Shown piece by piece: positions 1 to 5,415 of a stretch of 7,229 nt of DNA (the stretch's first letter is position 1; every line of letters begins with the position of its first letter). The position numbers and the translations under genes were made by a program. This DNA is from Anaerolineae bacterium (GTDB lineage: Bacteria > Chloroflexota > Anaerolineae > B4-G1), in assembly GCA_030612185.1 (NCBI GenBank), contig JAUWOI010000219.1, positions 1 through 7,229 of the forward strand. Direction: 5' to 3'. The notes beneath the pieces are model-generated. The model was not told the DNA's origin, made no database searches, and worked only from the letters and a program-made list of their open reading frames with translations.

Positions 1-769
1 CCTCGCCGGCAAAGATCAGCCCCTCGACACCAGCAAGAAACTCCTCAGGCTTGAAGTGACCCTGGGCGGGCCTGGGGCCGTGGTCGGAGAACATGATGAA
101 CGTGGGGTCTTTGGCCTGCGCAGCGAGCCCTTCGATCAAAACCGGGAACTCTTCGTCCAGCCTCTTCATAAACGACGTCTGCCCGGCCAACCCCTCGTCG
201 TGCACGATGCTGTCGCCGGAGATGTTCAGGAGATACAGGTCTGCCTCGTAGTTCTGCATGGCCTGCAAGAGGGCCTGGATTCTCAAGGGGATGATGTCAT
301 AAGAGGCCGTGGACTCCAACCGTATTGCCTCCTCGCTCTCCAACGAGATCACCCGGCCACCGCCCACCTGCCCCAGTTTCCAGCCGATCTGGCAGGTGGT
401 GAAGCCCAGGTTGGGGATGAGCCGCTCGGCCAGCGCCGGGCTCACGAAGTCCGCCAGCCTGGGCGCTCCCTCGACCGGGGTGAGTGTCCCGGTTTCCCGG
501 TCGAAATCCGTCTGTTTCAGGTTGAAGTGGCGCTGGGTGGTCCGATCGAACGTCACCTCGCCCAGCACCGGCAGCATATCAAGGCCGCAGCCTGCCTTGA
601 CCACCACTTCGGCCGACTCGGTGACCGAGGGCACAGCGCTGATCAGGTGGCGAACGGCAGTGCCGCCCTCGAAAGCAGCAGCGATGTTGGTCAGTCCCAA
701 CTCACTGATAAGCGGGTAGAAAAGGCCCAGGTTATCAAGCCATAAGATGATCAGGGGGTTTTCTCTCAC
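1..769 (-). CDS. Type I phosphodiesterase / nucleotide pyrophosphatase-like protein (alkaline phosphatase superfamily), C-terminus missing
   Basis: My own translation gives 256 residues before the window ends, with no stop reached. Residues placed as in metal-dependent phosphodiesterases of the alkaline phosphatase superfamily are visible: Asp12 in WLDNLG near the N-terminus, a probable nucleophile Thr50 in AVPSVTESAE, Asp186 and His190 in SGDSIVHDEG, and Asp229-His230 in MFSDHGP, with His238 close by. The family uses two metal ions to hydrolyse phosphate mono- or diesters; the substrate cannot be read from this sequence. There is no signal peptide, so it is probably cytoplasmic. The GTG start is chosen because AGGAGG lies 5 nt upstream and no ATG, GTG or TTG occurs in frame between it and an upstream stop. 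It lies 62 bp after the preceding gene, likely in the same transcript. A cofactor-independent phosphoglycerate mutase-like relative cannot be fully excluded. Confidence 0.82.
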   Translation of the reverse strand, partial: MRENPLIILWLDNLGLFYPLISELGLTNIAAAFEGGTAVRHLISAVPSVTESAEVVVKAGCGLDMLPVLGEVTFDRTTQRHFNLKQTDFDRETGTLTPVEGAPRLADFVSPALAERLIPNLGFTTCQIGWKLGQVGGGRVISLESEEAIRLESTASYDIIPLRIQALLQAMQNYEADLYLLNISGDSIVHDEGLAGQTSFMKRLDEEFPVLIEGLAAQAKDPTFIMFSDHGPRPAQGHFKPEEFLAGVEGLIFAGE

Positions 770-780
770 TGGCTCCTCCT
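770..780 (-). promoter_or_regulatory. Strong Shine-Dalgarno site fixing a GTG start
   Basis: AGGAGG on the minus strand (780-775) is followed by a 5-nt spacer and GTG at 769-767. It is the only good initiation signal for the phosphodiesterase gene and supports the non-ATG start. Confidence 0.7.
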
Positions 781-831
781 CAATGCCTTGAGCGCAATCT
801 GCGTACGGCTACTCCCTCCCACCCATACAAT

Positions 832-1620
832 TCATACACCAGCACGTCGATCTGCGTGGCGGATAGAAAGCGGATAAGTGGTGCCTTCGCCTGCCTTGAG
901 GCGGGTCAGTAAATAATCAATTCGTTGCGGAATCCACCCACCTAGCATGAGCCAGGGGATCAAGAGGTCAGCGGTGACGTCGAAAACCTTGTTCCACTCG
1001 AAGGCGGGTTCAAAGGCACGCGACTTCAAATAAGCTTGAATGAGGGCATTGTTTTCTTCCGTCTTGAGCGCAGCCAGATCGTCTTCAAAGATGCCGGTCA
1101 CCAGTAAGCCGTCGGCGCCAGCGTCTTCATTGCAGCACTCGCGCACGTAGTTAGCTATGATTTGGAACATGTGCACACTCGCTGTAAAGCCGTGCTTGCC
1201 CGGCTGAACATAGGCGACAGGATGTGTTCCATCGTGGAGCGGGGTGTGGCCGTAGTTATGCCACTGTCTCAACCCCTGGAAGTCAGCGTGCCAGCTCGCT
1301 TCGCTGCACACGACGTCCCCCTCAGTGCCGACGAAGGTCCAGACATGCTCCAACTCGTAGAGGTGGGTAATGTCCCAATCCCACCAGATGGCATATTCGA
1401 TAGCCAAGGCGGCCGGTTGGCGGCCGCGAGGCGTAAGGCCAATACATCGAGGGAAGGAGGGGGAGTAGCCATCGGCGTGGAAGATCGTATACCCCACCAC
1501 CAGGGGTAAGAACGGCTCTTCTTGATCCAAGAAGATGCGCGGCGCGTAGCAGGCGGCCAGAGCCAGTTCGGCCGGGTCTCTATTTGCCTGTGGCGGGCGT
1601 GTGCCTGGGTGATCGACCAT
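832..1620 (-). CDS. Conserved hypothetical protein, 262 aa, possibly Vps62-like
   Basis: This soluble protein has no signal peptide or obvious membrane helix, although residues 219-230 (LLIPWLMLGGWI) are strongly hydrophobic. Visible motifs are YAPRIF at 25-30, a tryptophan-rich core (YAIWWDWDITHLYELEHVW, 76-94), a histidine-rich stretch (His111, 121, 125, 129, 133, 143) and HPVAYVQPGKHG at 133-144. The YAP start, the acidic/His strand and the HPxxYVxxxxHG block also occur in the same order in the neighbouring lipoprotein, so I infer that the two are distant relatives. The layout resembles Vps62-like beta-sandwich proteins, but that link is recalled, not searched. A GAGG 8 nt before the ATG is an adequate ribosome binding site, and a TATAAT box sits just upstream. 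No function can be given. Confidence 0.8.
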   Translation of the reverse strand: MVDHPGTRPPQANRDPAELALAACYAPRIFLDQEEPFLPLVVGYTIFHADGYSPSFPRCIGLTPRGRQPAALAIEYAIWWDWDITHLYELEHVWTFVGTEGDVVCSEASWHADFQGLRQWHNYGHTPLHDGTHPVAYVQPGKHGFTASVHMFQIIANYVRECCNEDAGADGLLVTGIFEDDLAALKTEENNALIQAYLKSRAFEPAFEWNKVFDVTADLLIPWLMLGGWIPQRIDYLLTRLKAGEGTTYPLSIRHADRRAGV

Positions 1621-1643
1621 AATCGGGGCCTCGCTTTTTTCGG

Positions 1644-1649
1644 ATTATA
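1644..1649 (-). promoter_or_regulatory. Candidate -10 box (TATAAT)
   Basis: A perfect TATAAT on the minus strand lies 23 nt before the ATG at 1620, in a 65-bp gap that is AT-richer than its surroundings. No convincing TTGACA-like -35 box is found 16-18 nt upstream. A start about 7 nt downstream would give a leader of roughly 17 nt, just enough to hold the GCGAGG site at 1634-1629. It could give the 262-aa gene and the phosphodiesterase their own promoter. Confidence 0.35.
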
Positions 1650-1685
1650 GAAACTGCTATAGGGTGAGCGATTTGGCTATTTGGA

Positions 1686-2726
1686 TCATGGCGTTGTATT
1701 CAGGCCAAGATCGACCTGGTAGGCATTGGAAAGATACGTCAGTGAGAAATCGCCGCTGAAACTGGCGTGATAGGCCAACGCCCTGGCCGGGTCCAGGAAA
1801 AAGTCTCCCCGCAACAGCGTATCGCCGGTCTCCTGGTTGTAACCCCAGGGGGTGTTGGCCTTGTCCGTGCCGTAATCGTCGCCGTCAATAGCCGCCGGCA
1901 AAATGTGGCCCCGGTAGTCGAAAGGTTTGTCGAAAGCCTGTCCCGGGCCAATCTTTTCCCGGTGTGCCCAGAGGGTCTCGTAGATGGGGACAAGTTGGTA
2001 CGATACGTCGTCGTCTTTGAGGCTCTCCGGTACCTCGGCCCGCTCTCCCACGCGATAGACGACGACGTGTGGCACAAGGATCTTACGGTTGGCGTAGATG
2101 CCGTGACCATACGTCTCCACGTACACGATGGGGTGATTCCCTTCCAGCCGAACCGTCCCTACGACCATAAGAAAGTTCTCTTCCACCGACCGATCTGCGG
2201 TGTAGAGGTAGATGTGGCTATGGGCCAGTGTCTCAACTACCTGCAAGCGACCATACGGGGTGCCGTCTTTGGCGACGACAACTTGAATGGACTCCATGTC
2301 GTTCTCGTGGCAGCCTTCCGATTCCTCGCACGGGTCGCGGGTGTAGTCGCGGGGGTGAAAGAGGGCGTAGAAAAGGAACCAGTGCGTCTCCGTCTCCACC
2401 ACCGAATAGTAGACGTAGGCCGAGAGGTCGCCCGTGGGCTGGTTTTCCCAGTTGTTGTTGCCGACCCAGTCGCCGTCGAAATCCACGGCGGTGATGAAAT
2501 CCTGGTCCGAGGCGACACCCTGGTGGATAACCGGCGCGTAGTGATAGGCCAACTCCTGGTGGGAAGCCTTCCCCTCTTTCCCTCCCATTGGGGGGGCAGT
2601 CGTCGGTGTGGGTGAGACACAACCGCTGAACGCCAAGGCCACCAGGATTGCCAGGCTCAGCCTTAAGAGCGCTTCGTGGTTCAGGCTTCGACGACTTCGA
2701 CGACGGGGAAAGTGATTGCTTATCAT
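1686..2726 (-). CDS. Predicted lipoprotein, 346 aa, unknown function, Vps62-like motifs
   Basis: The N-terminus has an arginine-rich head (RRRSRRS, 8-14), a hydrophobic core and FSGC with Cys36, a plausible lipobox, followed by a Ser/Pro/Thr-rich spacer. It is therefore likely exported and lipid-anchored. The mature part has YHYAPVIHQ (61-69), DFDGDW..NNNWEN (82-95), WFLFYALFHPRDY (116-128), a Cys133/Cys139 pair followed by HENDMESI (140-147), and NHPIVYVETYGHGIYA (197-212). The HEND(x)E block recalls acidic/His metal sites in NLP and Vps62-like beta-sandwich proteins, but this is a guess from pattern. The open frame extends upstream to 2978, but those 84 codons overlap the preceding gene in another frame and lack protein character. 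The start at 2726 puts the signal peptide at the N-terminus and overlaps an upstream stop as ATGA. The ribosome binding site (GAGAG) is weak. Function unknown. Confidence 0.78.
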   Translation of the reverse strand: MISNHFPRRRSRRSLNHEALLRLSLAILVALAFSGCVSPTPTTAPPMGGKEGKASHQELAYHYAPVIHQGVASDQDFITAVDFDGDWVGNNNWENQPTGDLSAYVYYSVVETETHWFLFYALFHPRDYTRDPCEESEGCHENDMESIQVVVAKDGTPYGRLQVVETLAHSHIYLYTADRSVEENFLMVVGTVRLEGNHPIVYVETYGHGIYANRKILVPHVVVYRVGERAEVPESLKDDDVSYQLVPIYETLWAHREKIGPGQAFDKPFDYRGHILPAAIDGDDYGTDKANTPWGYNQETGDTLLRGDFFLDPARALAYHASFSGDFSLTYLSNAYQVDLGLNTTP

Positions 2727-2842
2727 TTCTCTCTCAGCCACTGGCGGACCCACTCGTGATGGGCGCTCCACGTCTCCCATACCGACCTCGCCCAGCGATG
2801 GACATACTCGGCGTGTTCGTCCGGACTTGCTGCGCCATGCCA
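2723..2842 (-). other. Open 39-codon stretch after the Mth938-like stop, no start codon, ends in ATGA
   Basis: Immediately after the TAA of the stand-alone Mth938-like gene the same frame stays open for 39 codons and stops at TGA 2725-2723. That stop overlaps the lipoprotein ATG as ATGA. The conceptual peptide looks like a protein: it is helical in character and rich in Trp, His, Glu and Arg (for example EYVHRWARSVWETWSAHHEW). There is no ATG, GTG or TTG in the frame. It could be a stop-codon read-through extension, the remnant of a longer gene, or coincidence. The Mth938-like domain normally ends in the HxTC seen just before the TAA, so a complete protein is made without it. Confidence 0.35.
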
Positions 2843-3205
2843 TTAGCAGGTCACGTGGAACAGCCCGATGACCCTGCCCTGGGCCTTGTTCCATAAGCGG
2901 ATGGCGTCGGGCGTGGCTGCCAGTTTCGTCTGGCAGTTGTGCTTCTGCAAGTATGCCTGGGCCTCTTCCGAAAGGCACACCAGGTCATACTGTCCTGTTC
3001 CAATGATGAACAGTTCCGCCCCCTTTTCGTACACGTACCTGGCCTCGTCCAGTGAAATGGTATGAGAGGTGCCGTAGATTCTCTTGGACAGTTTCTTCCT
3101 GCGCTTCTTGACCGAGCCGTCTAGGCACAGGATGACGTCGTTTCTGATCTCTAGACCGTCAATGGTGATCGAGCCATAGGTCGTGGCCTCGATTTTCGGT
3201 TTCAT
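2843..3205 (-). CDS. Stand-alone Mth938-like (DUF498) domain protein, 120 aa
   Basis: The protein is one Mth938-like domain: a YGSITIDG strand at 10-17, DVILCLDGSVK (23-33), a helix from about 51, then AELFIIGTGQYD (63-74), a helix with LSEEAQAYLQKHN (78-90), TPDAIRLWNK (98-107) and the closing HVTC (117-120). The same order ends the fused PPK2 upstream (YGTIVIDG, DVIIFPDG, EVVIIGLGT, HITC), so two copies of this domain lie within 2 kb. The family fold is known from archaeal MTH938 and from the mitochondrial complex I assembly factor NDUFAF3; its biochemical role in bacteria is unsettled. The ATG at 3205 is preferred over the open frame from 3256 because GGAGG lies 8 nt before it, and the longer version would be read through a palindromic repeat. 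It follows adk by 54 bp and is probably co-transcribed. The Lys/Arg-rich loop VKKRRKKLSKR (32-42) is basic and might contact an anion. Confidence 0.88.
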   Translation of the reverse strand: MKPKIEATTYGSITIDGLEIRNDVILCLDGSVKKRRKKLSKRIYGTSHTISLDEARYVYEKGAELFIIGTGQYDLVCLSEEAQAYLQKHNCQTKLAATPDAIRLWNKAQGRVIGLFHVTC

Positions 3206-3228
3206 CCACGTCACCTCCCTCCAGGGAG

Positions 3229-3257
3229 CGTAGGACAAGTTGCCAACTTGTCCCACG
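3229..3257. repeat. Palindromic intergenic repeat between adk and the Mth938-like gene
   Basis: GGACAAGTTG (3233-3242) is an exact inverted copy of CAACTTGTCC (3244-3253), with one base between. The pairing continues outward to 3229/3257 with one mismatch. It fills most of the 54-bp gap. There is no T-run after it, so it is a poor rho-independent terminator. Similar palindromes are, in my recollection, dispersed in some Chloroflexota genomes; a regulator operator is the alternative. Confidence 0.65.
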
Positions 3258-3259
3258 TC

Positions 3260-3913
3260 CTACTTCGCCAGGTTGCGGGCTGCCGCCAGCAGGGCTGCGC
3301 TGACGGTGTCTATGTCCCCTGCCCCGTCCGTCTCCACCAGCAGGCCTGCCTGGCGGTAGTGGTCAATGAGGGGCGACGTTTGCTGGTGATAGACCTTGAG
3401 GCGCGCTCGCACCGTCTCTGGCTTGTCGTCATCCCGCTGGTATAACTCCCCACCGCAACCGTCGCATACTCCTTTCTTGGCTGGCGGGCTGAAGATGGTG
3501 TGATAGGGCGTCTGGCACCGGCGGCAGATCCAGCGGCCTGACAGACGGCTCACCAACTCTTCATCAGGGACGGCGATGTAAAGCACACCGTCCAACCTCC
3601 GCCCCATATCGGCGAGCAGCCTGTCCAGGCTTTGAGCCTGGGGTTGGGTACGGGGGAAGCCGTCGAGGATAGCGCCCTGGTCACAATCGGGCCGTTGTAG
3701 TCGTTCCTGCACCATGGCGATGGTCACGTCGTCGGGCACCAGATTGCCCTTGTCCATGTATCCCTTGGCCAGTAGACCGAGTTCCGTCTCGTTCTTCAAG
3801 TTCTCACGGAACAGGTCGCCGCTGGCTACGTGCGGCAGATGCAGTTCTTTCTCCAATCGCTCCGCCTGGGTGCCTTTTCCGGCGCCGGGCGGGCCAAGCA
3901 AGATAAGGTACAT
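3260..3913 (-). CDS. adk: Adenylate kinase, zinc-LID type
   Basis: Full-length at 217 residues, within the usual bacterial long-form range. It reversibly converts ATP plus AMP into two ADP in the cytoplasm. Visible landmarks are the P-loop GPPGAGKGT (7-15), the AMP-site segment ASGDLFR (30-36), LDGFPRT (83-89), and a LID with four cysteines (Cys130, Cys133, Cys150, Cys153) in two CxxC pairs, which in this family bind structural zinc. The RDDD at 160-163 and the C-terminal arginine helix (ETVRARL) are also in place. The start is fixed by GGAGG 6 nt upstream. Adenylate kinase is more often found with secY and ribosomal protein genes; here it sits after two PPK2 genes. That placement suggests it serves to turn polyphosphate-made ADP into ATP. 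It might be a second adk copy in the genome, which this window cannot show. No key residue is missing. Confidence 0.97.
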   Translation of the reverse strand: MYLILLGPPGAGKGTQAERLEKELHLPHVASGDLFRENLKNETELGLLAKGYMDKGNLVPDDVTIAMVQERLQRPDCDQGAILDGFPRTQPQAQSLDRLLADMGRRLDGVLYIAVPDEELVSRLSGRWICRRCQTPYHTIFSPPAKKGVCDGCGGELYQRDDDKPETVRARLKVYHQQTSPLIDHYRQAGLLVETDGAGDIDTVSAALLAAARNLAK

Positions 3914-3914
3914 T

Positions 3915-3938
3915 GTGATCCTCCGAGTGATCCTCCGA
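3915..3938 (-). promoter_or_regulatory. Tandemly duplicated ribosome binding site before adk
   Basis: The 12-mer TCGGAGGATCAC occurs twice in direct succession on the minus strand (3938-3927 and 3926-3915). Each copy contains GGAGG. The copy nearest the gene is ideally spaced (6 nt) from the ATG; the other is 12 nt further out and could act as a standby site. Confidence 0.75.
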
Positions 3939-3955
3939 TATCAGACACACATAAG

Positions 3956-4079
3956 AATCGGGAGAGAGCGTCACCGCTGTGGCAGGCGTGATGCGTGAAA
4001 CGTGATGAAACATCAGCGTTTGACTCATTCTCACGTTTCACGCTTCACGTGCGCTTGTGTGATAGCGCTCTCCCTGATT
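3956..4079. repeat. Long imperfect palindrome with heptamer repeats in both arms
   Basis: Perfect 13-bp arms GCGTGAAACGTGA (3993-4005) and TCACGTTTCACGC (4031-4043) flank a 25-bp centre. Further outside, GGGAGAG (3960-3966) pairs with CTCTCCC (4068-4074) and AATC with GATT. The arms contain heptamers related to CGTGAAA: three in the left arm (from 3986) and three inverted in the right arm (4031-4051). It fills most of the 194-bp gap between the lysine micro-ORF and adk. It could be a dispersed palindromic element, an RNA structure acting on adk, or an operator array. Confidence 0.6.
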
Positions 4080-4107
4080 GTCTGGTCAGCGCGTGGCCGA
4101 AGTCGGG

Positions 4108-4176
4108 TTACTTTCCCTTCTTCTTTCCCTTTTTCTTGCCCTTATCCTTCTTCTTGTCCTTTTTCTTCTTTGCCAT
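4108..4176 (-). CDS. Lysine-rich micro-ORF, 22 aa
   Basis: The ATG at 4176 is preceded by AAGGAG with an ideal 6-nt spacer. The frame runs 22 codons to TAA (4110-4108). Fifteen of 22 residues are Lys, with two Asp and three Gly besides Met and Ala, in runs such as KKKKDKKKDK followed by KKKG repeats. The composition matches the basic linker of the fused PPK2 just upstream (KKKGKKKKKSKK). It starts 62 bp after that gene, in the same direction. Polylysine binds polyphosphate electrostatically, and lysine-rich tracts can be polyphosphorylated, so a polyphosphate-binding microprotein is possible. A stalling leader peptide acting on adk is the main alternative, and a non-functional low-complexity remnant of a duplicated linker is a third. 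Expression is not demonstrated; the strong ribosome binding site is the main reason to believe it. Confidence 0.6.
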   Translation of the reverse strand: MAKKKKDKKKDKGKKKGKKKGK

Positions 4177-4182
4177 TGGAAT

Positions 4183-4188
4183 CTCCTT
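4183..4188 (-). promoter_or_regulatory. Shine-Dalgarno site of the lysine micro-ORF
   Basis: AAGGAG on the minus strand, 6 nt before the ATG at 4176. It is among the best-placed ribosome binding sites in the window and decides in favour of the micro-ORF being translated. Confidence 0.65.
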
Positions 4189-4238
4189 TTCTGTTGTTCG
4201 AGCGGTCGGTTTCAATAAGACCGCCAGTCGGCCCCCTG

Positions 4239-5408
4239 TCAACAGGTGATGTGCAGGATGGCCGCCACCTTGCGCTGGGTTCGCAGTTCCTTGTAGGTCT
4301 CACAGGCTTTGTTGGTTCTGTGGACCATGACCTCGATCCCCGCCTCCTGGAGACATTTCTCTGCCTTGGGGCGCATCTTCACGTTGCCCACAGTGCCCAG
4401 GCCGATGATCACCACTTCCGGCTTGGCCTCGATGACCTTCTTCACGTCCGTGGGGCGCAATACGTGCTCGTCCTTGTGCTCCCAGCGTTCCACTGCACCA
4501 TCAGGGAAAATGATCACGTCTGACTCGTAGGTCTGGCCGTCAATCACGATGGTGCCGTACTCGAACTGGTCAATCATGGGCAACGGCGTCTCCGATAGGC
4601 TCGTTGCTTCGGTCATCTCTGTCTTCTTGCTTTTTTTCTTCTTTTTTCCCTTTTTCTTCCCTCCTTTCTCAGTGTCCGTTGGTATCTCGGCAAGTGGGGT
4701 GTAGTTCAGCTCATGACTGAGTCCGTCCACCAACGTCTTGAGCACTTTGATGCGGGCGTACCATTTGCAGTTTCCTTCGACTATCGTCCAGGGGGCGGTC
4801 AAGGTGCTGGTTTTGAGCAGCATCTCATCTACTGCTTGCTGGTACTGGTCCCACTTTTCTCGATTGCGCCAATCTTCGTCAGTCAGTTTCCAGGCCTTGT
4901 AGTCTATATCTTTCCTGCCCTCAAAACGTCGCAGTTGCTCGTCTCTGCCGATGTGAATCCAGAACTTGAAGAGGATGGTGCCGAAGTCCACCAACTGGCG
5001 CTCGAAGTGGTTGATCTCGCGGTAGGCCCTTTTCCACTCCTCTTCGGTGCAGAAGCCCTCAATCCGCTCCACCATCACCCGGCCATACCAACTGCGGTCG
5101 AAGATAGCGATCTGTCCCTTCTCCGGCAACCGCCGCAAGAAGCGCCACAGGTAGTGATGGGTCTTGTCCTCCCCCTTGGGGGCGGCAATGGGGTAGACCA
5201 CATAGCCCCGTGGGTCGAGTTTCTCCGTCACCCGCTTGATGTTCCCCCCCTTACCGCCGGCGTCCCACCCCTCGTAGACCATGATCACCGGCCGCCGCTG
5301 CACGTAAACCTGATACCCCAGGGCATGCAATGCTACCTGATACCGGATCAGGTCCCTGGCATACTCTTCTTTGGTCAAGGATTTGTTCAGGTCAATTGTC
5401 TCCAACAT
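4239..5408 (-). CDS. ppk2: Polyphosphate kinase 2 fused to a C-terminal Mth938-like domain
   Basis: The protein has 389 residues in three parts. Residues 1-240 are a PPK2 domain with Walker A EGWDAGGKGG (46-55), Walker B FDRSWYGR (103-110) and the lid-side segment around 154-182. FDRSWYGR with Gly is typical of class II, AMP-using enzymes, whereas ADP-specific class I usually has Asn there. Residues 248-262 are a linker with 11 Lys in 15. Residues 282-389 are an Mth938-like domain (YGTIVIDG, DVIIFPDG, EVVIIGLGT, closing HITC). PPK2 alone is usually 230-300 residues, so the fusion accounts for the extra length. The open frame reaches 5483, but the start at 5408 is chosen because the N-terminus (MLETIDLNKSLTKEEY) aligns with that of the adjacent PPK2 (MLEKIDLNKKLSKKEY) and begins 7 bp after that gene's stop. 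The two are probably translationally coupled. The linker DNA carries a possible -1 frameshift signal. The role of the Mth938 part is unknown. Confidence 0.93.
   Translation of the reverse strand: MLETIDLNKSLTKEEYARDLIRYQVALHALGYQVYVQRRPVIMVYEGWDAGGKGGNIKRVTEKLDPRGYVVYPIAAPKGEDKTHHYLWRFLRRLPEKGQIAIFDRSWYGRVMVERIEGFCTEEEWKRAYREINHFERQLVDFGTILFKFWIHIGRDEQLRRFEGRKDIDYKAWKLTDEDWRNREKWDQYQQAVDEMLLKTSTLTAPWTIVEGNCKWYARIKVLKTLVDGLSHELNYTPLAEIPTDTEKGGKKKGKKKKKSKKTEMTEATSLSETPLPMIDQFEYGTIVIDGQTYESDVIIFPDGAVERWEHKDEHVLRPTDVKKVIEAKPEVVIIGLGTVGNVKMRPKAEKCLQEAGIEVMVHRTNKACETYKELRTQRKVAAILHITC
4641..4665 (-). promoter_or_regulatory. Candidate -1 ribosomal frameshift signal (dnaX-like) in the lysine linker
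   Basis: In the reading frame GGA AAA AAG the heptamer A AAA AAG (4647-4641) is in the correct phase for -1 slippage. An AGGAGG (4665-4660) lies 12 nt upstream, matching the stimulatory Shine-Dalgarno placement of dnaX. After a slip, the -1 frame codes for 23 more residues and stops at TGA 4572-4570, giving a 279-residue PPK2 without the Mth938 domain. A Lys/Gly-rich linker makes A- and G-rich DNA anyway, so this may be chance. I did not find a clear downstream stem-loop by eye. Confidence 0.4.
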
Positions 5409-5415
5409 GATTACC

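Noticed and set aside
56..745. Long plus-strand open frame opposite the left-end gene
   Set aside because: It lies entirely antisense to a minus-strand frame with clear phosphodiesterase motifs and a strong ribosome binding site; its own translation has no recognisable domain.
1767..2615. Plus-strand 282-codon open frame
   Set aside because: Antisense shadow of the lipoprotein gene in GC-rich DNA; the minus-strand product has a signal peptide and coherent motifs.
2727..2978. N-terminal extension of the lipoprotein reading frame
   Set aside because: It overlaps the Mth938-like gene in another frame and would bury the signal peptide 84 residues in.
3206..3256. Upstream start for the stand-alone Mth938-like gene
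   Set aside because: The extra 17 codons are read through the palindromic repeat, and GGAGG with good spacing points to the ATG at 3205.
3986..4051. CRISPR-like array
   Set aside because: The repeated units are 7 bp, adjacent and inverted between arms; there are no spacers of constant length.
4202..4224. Small hairpin (GCGGTC / GACCGC) after the fused PPK2 as a terminator
   Set aside because: The stem is only 6 bp with an 11-nt loop and no T-run follows on the minus strand; the micro-ORF and its ribosome binding site come right after.
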